A DNA stretch of 32,931 nt. It comes from Nitrospirota bacterium (GTDB lineage Bacteria > Nitrospirota > Thermodesulfovibrionia > Thermodesulfovibrionales > UBA6898). The position numbers and the translations under genes were made by a program. The stretch is from positions 1-32,931 of the forward strand of contig JACRHC010000130.1 of NCBI GenBank assembly GCA_016217675.1. The letters are read 5' to 3'. Below are positions 6,437 to 13,384 of the stretch, in pieces. Each line of letters opens with the position of its first letter. Position 1 is the first letter of the stretch. The notes beneath the pieces were generated by a model. That model did no database searches. It was not told the origin of the DNA and saw nothing but the letters and a program-made list of their open reading frames with translations.

Positions 6437-8314
6437 CTACTTTTTCTTAATTCCTATGGCAAGCCTCGACTCACTGCCTGACTGGCCACTTATCGTGATA
6501 ACTTCACCGTCAGGGCTAACAATAATCGTGTCACCCTCTGAGGTCTCAAAAGTCCCCTCTGGTGTAAGAGAGTATGTTCCGGCAACAGTATCTGTCCCAT
6601 CTGTAATTGTATAGCCACCGCCTCCGTTAAAAGAGATCTCCGTTGCCTTGACAGATGAAGACTCCCCGTCTTTGAGCATCTCACTTATCCGGTAAGTGCC
6701 ATTAATCAAAGAGGCCTCTGTCTTCTTCATACCTATACCAAAGATCCCTGTATCTTCCGCTCCCGTGATCGTAAATATGCTTCCATCTTCCCTGACCAAA
6801 CCCTTATAACTTCCCTTGTCTGTTGTCATGGTCAGATGTCCGTCGACAATCGTGTGCAAAATACGATCGAGGTTGAGAGTAATGAGGTCCTCTCCATACA
6901 GGGCAGTGAGATATTCCCCAGTAAGTGCCTCTGCGGCATTTCCGGACTTCATACCGATCCCTACGGCATTGTAATCAGGCTCTGCCCAGACAATCATCTG
7001 CCCGTCTGCCGTCTGGTTGTCTGTTGTCAAAGACTCGTCAGCCACACTCATCGCATCCTCTGTTACCGCGATGCCGGTATCAGTTGCGCCTACCCTCTGG
7101 ATCAGATACTCAGATGATTCCCCAGCCACTGAGTTCTGCGACGGAGCACCTGCAGGCTTGATCGTAAAGTTGGCATCATTGAGGTCATTGCCCTTTGCCG
7201 TTATCCCTGTATATTGCAGCTCTACCTTCACCTTCGAGGCAAGCTTGTTGGCTGTAACTGTCGGCACTGTCCAGTTGTATGTCCCTGGATTTGTACCGGT
7301 GAATGAAGTGATCAGCTTATACCCGGTCGCATCAATCTTGTAGTAAAGGTTCACCTTGGAGATCGGCTTGATGCTCGCGCCGGTCGTCCAGGTTATTGGG
7401 TGCACAGTCCCTGAGTTCCAGCTTTCTCCGCCATTGGGTGACGTTACCCTTACTACATACATCAGGAATTTGACATTCGACTGGTCAAATCCGACCTGTC
7501 CGCCAACTGAGTTAAAGCCTATTACCTTGATCAGTGAGTTCGGCTTGTTCGCTGTCTGCGCAGGCACTGTCCAGTTATAACTTGTTCCTGTTACATTGGT
7601 TGCAATGGTCTTCCAGACGGTCCCGTTGTTTATTGAATATTGGAGGGTAAATTTAACCGCGGTCGCTGGCGCTCCCCAGGTGACCTGATACGTAGTGCCG
7701 GTCATGATCTTCTCGCCACCGTTAGGGGTGAGAACGATCACTTTTGTATAAGGCGCAGTCGGTATTGCAGTTGCCGTTGCACCTATTGACACATTGCCTG
7801 CACCGTCTGTTGCACAGAGGCGGTAGGAATAGGTCTGACCATTGGTAAGGCCTGTGTCAGTATAAGCAAGACCAGTTCCCTGATAAATCGCATTACTGTT
7901 ACAGTCGGCAGGAGGTGTTGCCCCCGAGGCTCTCACAAGCTTGTAGGGAGTGGAGAACAAGCCGCTGCCGCTGTCTGTTGCTGACGTCCAGTTCAGGATC
8001 ACCTGTCCGTTGCCAGACGTGGCTGTCAGTGAACCATCAGCAGGCGACTCGTTATCGCTCATTGAATTCTGTATATGCCAAAACCCTGCATAGTTCAGAT
8101 AGCTCGATCCAGAGGAGAGACCTGTAGCCGATGATTGCCCCAGAGTGGAATTCTGAACATATCCGGCTGAGTTTTCAGATCCACCGCCACTGCTTACAAC
8201 ACTTGCCTGCTGAGTATAACTTGCAGCATAACTGCCGATTGGACTCAGGAAAATAATTACTGACATCGAAGCCACAATTGCCAAGCGCAAGGCCACCCTG
8301 ATATCAAGAGTCAT
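6437..8314 (-). CDS. Exported FN3/Ig-like protein with C-terminal GIGMK repeats
   Basis: A 625-residue secreted protein. Residues 1-30 form a signal peptide ending SYA-A, 31-85 are a Ser/Gly-rich region ending LNYAGFWHI, 88-186 a fibronectin type III-like domain, and 191-286 and 287-387 two Ig-like domains that each start with a TPNGGE or SPNGGE motif and contain a YNWTVP strand (the Ser-Thr-rich, Kre9/KNH-like bacterial type). After a linker, two related beta-rich units start with VGIGMK (about 451) and FGIGMK (about 525), and the protein ends LAIGIKKK. ATG 8314 is chosen because AGGAGG lies 6 bases upstream and the signal peptide starts there. It follows the MopE-like gene by 16 bases, so the two form an operon. 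A binding or surface role is inferred; no catalytic motif is visible. Confidence 0.8.
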   Translation of the reverse strand: MTLDIRVALRLAIVASMSVIIFLSPIGSYAASYTQQASVVSSGGGSENSAGYVQNSTLGQSSATGLSSGSSYLNYAGFWHIQNSMSDNESPADGSLTATSGNGQVILNWTSATDSGSGLFSTPYKLVRASGATPPADCNSNAIYQGTGLAYTDTGLTNGQTYSYRLCATDGAGNVSIGATATAIPTAPYTKVIVLTPNGGEKIMTGTTYQVTWGAPATAVKFTLQYSINNGTVWKTIATNVTGTSYNWTVPAQTANKPNSLIKVIGFNSVGGQVGFDQSNVKFLMYVVRVTSPNGGESWNSGTVHPITWTTGASIKPISKVNLYYKIDATGYKLITSFTGTNPGTYNWTVPTVTANKLASKVKVELQYTGITAKGNDLNDANFTIKPAGAPSQNSVAGESSEYLIQRVGATDTGIAVTEDAMSVADESLTTDNQTADGQMIVWAEPDYNAVGIGMKSGNAAEALTGEYLTALYGEDLITLNLDRILHTIVDGHLTMTTDKGSYKGLVREDGSIFTITGAEDTGIFGIGMKKTEASLINGTYRISEMLKDGESSSVKATEISFNGGGGYTITDGTDTVAGTYSLTPEGTFETSEGDTIIVSPDGEVITISGQSGSESRLAIGIKKK

Positions 8315-8330
8315 GTCGCACCTCCTGCCT

Positions 8331-10112
8331 TCAGTTAGGATTGCAAAAACCCGACAGTTGATTACACACACCGCTCGCACATTGAGAATCAAGTAAACAT
8401 CCGGTACACTTACCGGCGGCGCCACAGAGCCAGGTTATACAATCACTATCGATAATACAGGACTGATTCGGGACACAGCTTGGGCCGCACATTGGTCCGC
8501 CGCAATCAATGTCCGTCTCGTCACCATTTTTGATCAGATCTGAGCACGAAGGACATCCCTCGTCTGTGTATCCATCACAGTTGTTATCAATGGCGTCGCA
8601 GACTTCGAGCGCATCGGGATGAATAGAAGCATCGGTGTCGACACAATCGAATTGATTGTCAACATATCCCACAGGCTGCTCGCATTGGCTAAGTTCCTGG
8701 CTAAAATCGCCAAACCCATCTCCGTCACCATCAAAATACCAAGCTCCTGGCTCGTCAATCACGCCATTGCAGTTATTGTCCTTGCCGTCACCGCAGATTT
8801 CTGCGACAGGATCGATGCTGCCGGTGCAGGCACCCCACTGTCCGCCTGCACAGCTCTGAGTGCCTTGCCTGCATTCTCCGACAGTTGATCCGCAAGCAAG
8901 CGTTTCACCATCAGTGCATGCCGGAGGAAAGGCTCCAAAGGCAGCCTCCCATTGCGGCCTGCAGTGCTGGATTGCACAGTAATACGCAATACCACCGGTT
9001 TGTTCCATACAGTGACTGCCCTCCAGACATGTCCGGACCGTACCGAGAGCATTAGAACAAGCACCAGATACCGGAGGCAGATACTGGAGACACCCTAAAT
9101 TGCCATTGCAGTTGAAACTGACGATCTCCATGGCATTGCAGGCCGCAGCCAGACAACTGACTTCATCAGTCTGCCCATTGCAGTTATTGTCAAAACCATC
9201 TCCGCATATCTCAATGCCGCCGACCATTCTGATTGGGTCCATACCGGTGGTCTGAAATACCGATGTAAGGGTGTCATTGCAGTCCCTGCTATTTGCCACA
9301 TAACCCGCGGGCTGGGTACAGGAGACGATCGTGTCATTTGGATTGCCAAAACCGTCCCCATCATTATCACGAGACCATGCTGGAGCGTTTAGTGCATTAT
9401 CAACGATGCCGTCGCAGTCATTGTCAAGCCCGTCGCAAACTTCGCTTACTGGCAAAATCTCTCCTTCGCAGAGGCCGAAGCTGCCCTGTGCGCTGCAGCG
9501 CCGTATGCCAGACTTGCAGGAACCGATGTTAAGCGTATTTGCAGGCCCGCTGTAGCAGTTCACAAAAACATTCGGTATACAAGGGGGGGCACCACAGACC
9601 CAGCCCGATGCCGTCTTCTTCAGCACTTCTCCGACTGCGCACATATCAGCGAGCTTCTCCACCGTAATGGAACCAGGAGCAATCTGCTCAGACGTAATGC
9701 TTGCCGCCGGCACTGTCAGGGCACGAAATGCATAGGGCACCGCAGTCAGAACCTGTCTTGGCGTCATCTCCTGATCCGTTCCCACCTTTACGCCAAGATA
9801 GTATTGGACATCAAATGGAAGATTTATCACAACAGGCGTTGGATTGCCATTGCCAAGTATTACACTGTAAACGCCTTTAATCAGATCTACATTTTGATGA
9901 GTCTCTGACCATAATGCCGTGCCGCCTGAATCCATATCATATAAAGAAAAAACTATCGTTACCGGCCCATTAACCGGCTGCCCTGCTGTATTTGTGAGAA
10001 AACCCTGATAATTGATGGTCTGGGGAACTGTCGCTTCAGCAACTCCGCCAACAAACAATGAAAAAACCAGAACAAGCAAGCTTAAATAAATCAAGTGGCT
10101 CTTATTCTTCAT
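8331..10112 (-). CDS. Exported MopE-like protein with Asp/Cys-rich metal-binding motifs
   Basis: A 593-residue protein. Residues 1-27 form a signal peptide; about 28-132 is a domain (INYQGFLTNTAGQPVNGPVT ... PYAFRAL) often found at the N-terminus of secreted Nitrospirota and deltaproteobacterial proteins. Four MopE-type motifs follow: EVCDGLDNDCDG (about 224), EICGDGFDNNCNG (301), EICGDGKDNNCNG (438) and EVCDAIDNNCDG (503), with DGDGFG loops at 251 and 463 that resemble calcium-binding loops. A Cys-rich stretch (about 318-400) is inserted between motifs 2 and 3, and the C-terminus (520-593) holds closely spaced Cys residues. Metal or calcium binding is inferred from the family. ATG 10112 has GGAGG 8 bases upstream and begins the signal peptide; an in-frame GTG at 10223 also has a purine-rich leader, but starting there would bury the signal peptide. 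Confidence 0.8.
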   Translation of the reverse strand: MKNKSHLIYLSLLVLVFSLFVGGVAEATVPQTINYQGFLTNTAGQPVNGPVTIVFSLYDMDSGGTALWSETHQNVDLIKGVYSVILGNGNPTPVVINLPFDVQYYLGVKVGTDQEMTPRQVLTAVPYAFRALTVPAASITSEQIAPGSITVEKLADMCAVGEVLKKTASGWVCGAPPCIPNVFVNCYSGPANTLNIGSCKSGIRRCSAQGSFGLCEGEILPVSEVCDGLDNDCDGIVDNALNAPAWSRDNDGDGFGNPNDTIVSCTQPAGYVANSRDCNDTLTSVFQTTGMDPIRMVGGIEICGDGFDNNCNGQTDEVSCLAAACNAMEIVSFNCNGNLGCLQYLPPVSGACSNALGTVRTCLEGSHCMEQTGGIAYYCAIQHCRPQWEAAFGAFPPACTDGETLACGSTVGECRQGTQSCAGGQWGACTGSIDPVAEICGDGKDNNCNGVIDEPGAWYFDGDGDGFGDFSQELSQCEQPVGYVDNQFDCVDTDASIHPDALEVCDAIDNNCDGYTDEGCPSCSDLIKNGDETDIDCGGPMCGPSCVPNQSCIIDSDCITWLCGAAGKCTGCLLDSQCASGVCNQLSGFCNPN

Positions 10113-10496
10113 ATCCCCGTCCTCCCAAATGTCTTCAATATTGCAAACGCCCCTTTGTGTTACACCCTTTTCGGATAAATCTCTTCTCGTCACTGCCATA
10201 CCAGTCATATTTTTCTGTCCCACGTTCTTCCCCCCTCAATGTTTTCAATATCATCTAAGTTCAGCAGACAAAAAAACCATACCATTGCTGATATGGAATA
10301 TGCCATGCAGGATGTCGATCTATTAAAACTTGACGTGACGTGATACTGACGCAGGGGCTAAGCCCAACCGAGCCCCTCAACCCTCTCAAATACATAAGCC
10401 CCTCCCCAATACGTTGCCCCGCTTATAATGCAAAAATCATACACAAAAAAGTCGTCAAACGCAATATACTGCTGCCGATTCTGGTAACTGTTTAAC
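10113..10496. other. 384-base gap between two exported-protein genes
   Basis: No supported gene. It should contain the promoter of the MopE-like/FN3 pair on the minus strand, but no -35/-10 pair stands out. A 7-bp inverted repeat AGGGGCT (10353-10359) / AGCCCCT (10371-10377) with an 11-base loop is present; it has no T-run on either side. An open frame at 10358-10585 overlaps the end of the next gene out of frame and looks accidental. Confidence 0.4.
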
Positions 10497-11561
10497 TCAC
10501 GGCGCAGGTTTAACACACTTCTCATAGTGGGGCGCTCCACATGACACTGATTCCACTCCATGCAATCCCCTGGTTGCCCTTGCATTATTTATACAATTTG
10601 CATAATATGACTGGGCTCTGCTATTACCCTCAAGGCATCTTTCATAAGCGCGATTTTCCAGCTCTTTCCCTTCTTTGGATTCTCTCATTTCTTTCATTTT
10701 CTTTTCGTAATCTATTTTGGGGGGATTAAAAATCTCTGGTGAGCCTTTTGTGCCAGGAATATTCTTTTTCCAGTCTTTTTGTTCAGGATCAGACTGGGGC
10801 AAATCGTTCTGGCTTCCCGTATATTTTCCATCAGATGGATTTCTGTATTTGCCCAGATCAGAATTCGTAATTATCCCTGTGCTGCCCTGCTGCTCGCTAC
10901 CTCTCGGTTCAATAGTTTTCTCAGATACAGTTTTTTCTTCATTGATCTTTCCTCTTACCAATGTTCCTGTCTTGGGCAGATCGGAAATATCACGGCCTGA
11001 TGCTTTCCATATTGATGTCCACACATCAGCAATATCATTCACCATCAGGGAGTAGAACTGCTGCAGATTGATTACAGCCCGCTTATTTTCGTATTTATGC
11101 GAATATTCCGCATACTTACTGGATATACTTCTTTCAGTAAATCCGTCATATATGACCGTTGCCCCATTCAGCACATTGATTTCATTGCATGATTCATATG
11201 TTTCTATTGGACTGTATTTCAGAAAAGGATATATGGTGATATGGGTTATCATTCTTGATAAGTATTCAGGGCGCCTCTTATCTCCTGCCTTTATTTCATC
11301 CAGTACGGACTCATAGCACGCTGCAAAAGGGAACCTATCTTTGGGCGCAGTAGCATGAATGGTATCAATCTGTTTGTGCATTGCTGCTTCCACTTCTTTG
11401 AGAATCGCTTTGAGATCCTGGGGTGTCAGATTTATTGCATCGCTGATAGCCTGTTTGTGAAGTGTTTTCAGACAACTGGAGGTGATTGCCTCACTTTCGA
11501 TTGCAAACAAAGACATCATAGTACCTATCGCTAATAGAAAAGACAGCGCAAGTTTTTTCAT
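10497..11561 (-). CDS. Exported hypothetical protein with C-terminal cysteines
   Basis: A 354-residue protein not firmly recognised. It starts at an ATG with GGAGG 6 bases upstream. Residues 1-25 are a signal peptide (MKKLALSFLLAIGTMMSLFA). A mostly helical domain of about 170 residues contains LHKQAISDAINLTPQDLKAI, MITHITIYPF, YAEYSHKYEN and DIADVWTSIWKASGRD. A low-complexity, Ser/Gly/Pro/Lys-rich linker follows (about 195-290), and a C-terminal domain carries four cysteines (RCLEG, ANCINN, VSCGAP, EKCVK), probably two disulfides. The helical domain faintly resembles zinc-dependent phospholipase C/P1-nuclease-like proteins (early His after the signal peptide, a VxDxWxxxWxASG-like helix late), but the metal ligands cannot be assigned by eye. 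It is encoded upstream of the MopE-like gene in the same direction, with a 384-base gap. Confidence 0.65.
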   Translation of the reverse strand: MKKLALSFLLAIGTMMSLFAIESEAITSSCLKTLHKQAISDAINLTPQDLKAILKEVEAAMHKQIDTIHATAPKDRFPFAACYESVLDEIKAGDKRRPEYLSRMITHITIYPFLKYSPIETYESCNEINVLNGATVIYDGFTERSISSKYAEYSHKYENKRAVINLQQFYSLMVNDIADVWTSIWKASGRDISDLPKTGTLVRGKINEEKTVSEKTIEPRGSEQQGSTGIITNSDLGKYRNPSDGKYTGSQNDLPQSDPEQKDWKKNIPGTKGSPEIFNPPKIDYEKKMKEMRESKEGKELENRAYERCLEGNSRAQSYYANCINNARATRGLHGVESVSCGAPHYEKCVKPAP

Positions 11562-11781
11562 ACGTCCCCTCCGTTATAAACGTAGATGTAAACTACTATC
11601 GCATTATCCGATCTGCACCATAAATCCCGTTGTTAAAGGCAGAGATTGCCGCACCCGATGCAGGCAGCTCCGTGACAAAAGCTCTGCGCTGTTTTTCGTG
11701 GAAACTGTGGATTGCTGCTCTTTATGATGAGAAACGGACTATGCAGAAACAATACCAAAGCCCCCCTCCTAACGCTTAGTA
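11562..11781. other. Divergent intergenic region
   Basis: Lies between the minus-strand exported protein and the plus-strand DUF4160/DUF2442 region. It holds the ribosome binding site of the former (GGAGG just right of 11561) and presumably promoters for both directions. No repeat, riboswitch or convincing promoter was recognised. Confidence 0.35.
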
Positions 11782-12024
11782 ATGCCGATCAAATTGCGCT
11801 TAGTGTATCACAAACTGCGCGAAATAATGCAAAAAGCAAAAAACCTGGGGCCTGAGACCGCCTGGCGTTCCGGTCAATTTTCATCTTACTCAAAGCTCAA
11901 TTACTCGTGGCTTAGACCACAAGGAGAATTTCTTATCTATCTCTATTCCATAGAGAGACAAATCACTGAGGAGGTATTGCAAAAAGAGTCAATTTGTTCT
12001 AAATTCAAAGCCGATGAGCCCTTC

Positions 12025-12256
12025 GATCTTCCGAGAAATAAGGATATAGGTTTTATTTTCTCTCAAATGAGGAAGAGCGAATGCATGTTCATGTAACCAG
12101 CGGTGATGGGGAAGCAAAATCTGGCTGGAGCCCATTGTCTCGTTGGCAGTGTATCATGGATTAAACCCCAGGAAACTGAATGAAATACAGCAAATAGTCG
12201 AGGATCGAAAACATGAAATTATTAAGACCTGGCAAAAACATTTCGGCAAGCGTTGA
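12025..12256 (+). pseudogene. DUF4160 gene with two single-base deletions
   Basis: Three frames together give a recognisable DUF4160 protein: LPRNKDIGF up to about 12051, then FYFLSNEEERMHVHVTSGDG and EAK (about 12052-12118), then IWLEPIVSLAVYHGLNPRKL followed by NEIQQIVEDRKHEIIKTW and QKHFGKR, ending at TGA 12254-12256. The MHVHV and GEAK.WLEP motifs are the family core. Each frame change is explained by one lost base in a homopolymer: the T-run at 12051-12054 and the A-run at 12116-12119. The first frame is open back to an ATG at 11782, but that N-terminal part (about 80 residues) has no ribosome binding site and does not resemble the family, so the original start may be lost. The gene overlaps the start of the DUF2442 gene, as normal in such pairs. 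Confidence 0.75.
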
Positions 12257-12521
12257 AAATATAACCCCCTTCGGCTTATGGCTTTATGTGAAGGAAAAGG
12301 AGTATTTTCTCGGCTACAAAGAATATCCTTTTTTTAGAGATCAAACACTTCATTCCATACAAAACGTTCAGCTTCTTTACGATTATCATTTATATTGGCC
12401 GGAGCTTGATGTCGACCTGGAAATTGACAATCTTGAAAATCCTGAGAAGTATCCACTGCAATACAATTCCGCCTCAGAACTGAAAGGCAAATCCAGCCGC
12501 CGGGCAGTAGCACGCCGCTGA
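12213..12521 (+). CDS. DUF2442 family protein
   Basis: A 102-residue protein with the DUF2442 pattern: ITPFGLWLYVKEKEYFLGYK, a central YPFF motif, and LYWPELDVDLEIDNLENPEK near the end. DUF2442 proteins are very often encoded just downstream of DUF4160 proteins, with overlapping ends as here (DUF4160 ends at 12256), and the pair behaves like a toxin-antitoxin or two-component mobile module; no biochemical role is established. The gene is intact, unlike its partner. The C-terminal extension (KGKSSRRAVARR) is basic. The ribosome binding site is weak (GAGG about 10 bases upstream), as expected if translation was coupled to the upstream gene. Confidence 0.8.
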   Translation: MKLLRPGKNISASVENITPFGLWLYVKEKEYFLGYKEYPFFRDQTLHSIQNVQLLYDYHLYWPELDVDLEIDNLENPEKYPLQYNSASELKGKSSRRAVARR

Positions 12522-12533
12522 TTTAAGCCAGAT

Positions 12534-12563
12534 TGCCCCCTCAAATGAAAAAATCCGGGGGCA
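12534..12563 (+). terminator. Inverted repeat after the DUF2442 gene
   Basis: TGCCCCC (12534-12540) and GGGGGCA (12557-12563) form a perfect 7-bp stem with a 16-base A-rich loop, 13 bases after the stop codon. No T-run follows on the plus strand, so it may be a weak or factor-assisted terminator between convergent genes. Confidence 0.35.
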
Positions 12564-12638
12564 CGCCACATCTATTGCACAACTACCAAGCTGGCAGAGG
12601 GGATATTGCCAATATAGACAACATATCACCGATATCCG

Positions 12639-13154
12639 TCATTCCGTATCAAGGTATATCCGGATATAGGTCTTTTTTCTGAGTTCGTTCAGGGTCACCT
12701 TGAGCCGCTCGTTCAGTTCCTTTTCCGTAAGGAACATGTCGATCTCATCCCTTACGTCCTCATAATCCCTGCCCTGAAAATTCTGTCTGTTTGCGTTATA
12801 GAACTTCTCTATATCAGCGTCATTCACCCGGATAAACGCCCGTATCTTGAGATCGATATACTCCTTCAGCACCTCGTCGATCGTCGGGGCCTCAATGCGG
12901 TATTTCTTCGCCTCCTTAAGCAGTATTACCCTGTTGATCATCGTATTGAGGACTTCTTCATGGGTGACGCTGCGGGAAAGGATATTTGTATTCTTATAGT
13001 TCTCTTCAAGCTCACTCAGGGTTATGGCATGATCGTCAACAAAGGCAATGACGCGGTCATAAAGGGCAGCGTGGCTGTCGCCCTTGAAACATAAAGCATG
13101 AAGACTGAAGAACAGAAAAAATATCATAAAACTCTTCATTACTCTCATAAGCAT
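12639..13154 (-). CDS. SurA-like periplasmic chaperone without a parvulin domain
   Basis: A 171-residue exported protein. An N-terminal signal peptide (RVMKSFMIFFLFFSLHALCF) is followed by the SurA_N pattern: DRVIAFVDDHAITLSELEEN, then VTHEEVLNTMINRVILLKEA, then IDEVLKEYIDLKIRAFI, and finally a C-terminal helix plus strand (VTLNELRKKTYIRIYLD) that in SurA/PpiD-type foldases closes the chaperone core. The prolyl-isomerase (parvulin) domain normally inserted before that last helix is absent, so this is a chaperone-only version. ATG 13154 is preferred since AGGGA lies 8 bases upstream; ATGs at 13148 and 13139 are alternatives. It is the last gene of the run containing the Omp85 and TamB genes, consistent with a role in escorting outer-membrane proteins. 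Confidence 0.75.
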   Translation of the reverse strand: MLMRVMKSFMIFFLFFSLHALCFKGDSHAALYDRVIAFVDDHAITLSELEENYKNTNILSRSVTHEEVLNTMINRVILLKEAKKYRIEAPTIDEVLKEYIDLKIRAFIRVNDADIEKFYNANRQNFQGRDYEDVRDEIDMFLTEKELNERLKVTLNELRKKTYIRIYLDTE

Positions 13155-13384
13155 TTCAATCATCCCTGTAAGCATTAAGTTATGAGTGGATGGATTCAAG
13201 AATCCACTCCTTACCAAGCAGGGGCGTGGGGAGGTTTTCTAACATTTTCCGATACCCCACCCAACCTCTGCTTAAAGCACCTACTTTTGGCCCTTGGAAA
13301 GGGGAGGAGAGCCACCATCCGCATCTGAAGGGTTATCCTTCTATCCTGTGCTTCTTTCATTTTTCTCCTCATGCTTCGCGCTCC
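13155..13384. repeat. Intergenic segment rich in imperfect inverted repeats
   Basis: This 230-base gap interrupts an otherwise tight operon. It has an 8-bp perfect inverted repeat GAGTGGAT / ATCCACTC (13182-13207) and a larger imperfect one whose arms begin GCAGGGGCGTGGGG and end CCCCACCCAACCTCTGC, plus CCCTTGGAAAGGGGAGG. G-rich/C-rich arms of this kind resemble dispersed non-coding palindromic elements common in environmental genomes. It could act as an mRNA stability or attenuation element between the Omp85 gene and the chaperone gene. Confidence 0.45.

Noticed and set aside
10113-10223. Possible cyclic-di-GMP riboswitch upstream of the MopE-like gene (GAAA loop followed by AACACAAAGG)
   Set aside because: Only fragments resemble the GEMM consensus; the second conserved helix and the tetraloop receptor could not be found, so no call is made. 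A covariance-model search (Rfam GEMM-I/II) would decide.
10353-10377. AGGGGCT/AGCCCCT hairpin as a terminator
   Set aside because: No T-run on either strand, and it is about 120 bases past the nearest stop codon.
11782-12051. Separate gene for the 80 residues before the DUF4160 core
   Set aside because: There is no ribosome binding site and no recognisable domain, and it shares the frame that runs into the DUF4160 remnant; its status is unclear, so no gene was called.
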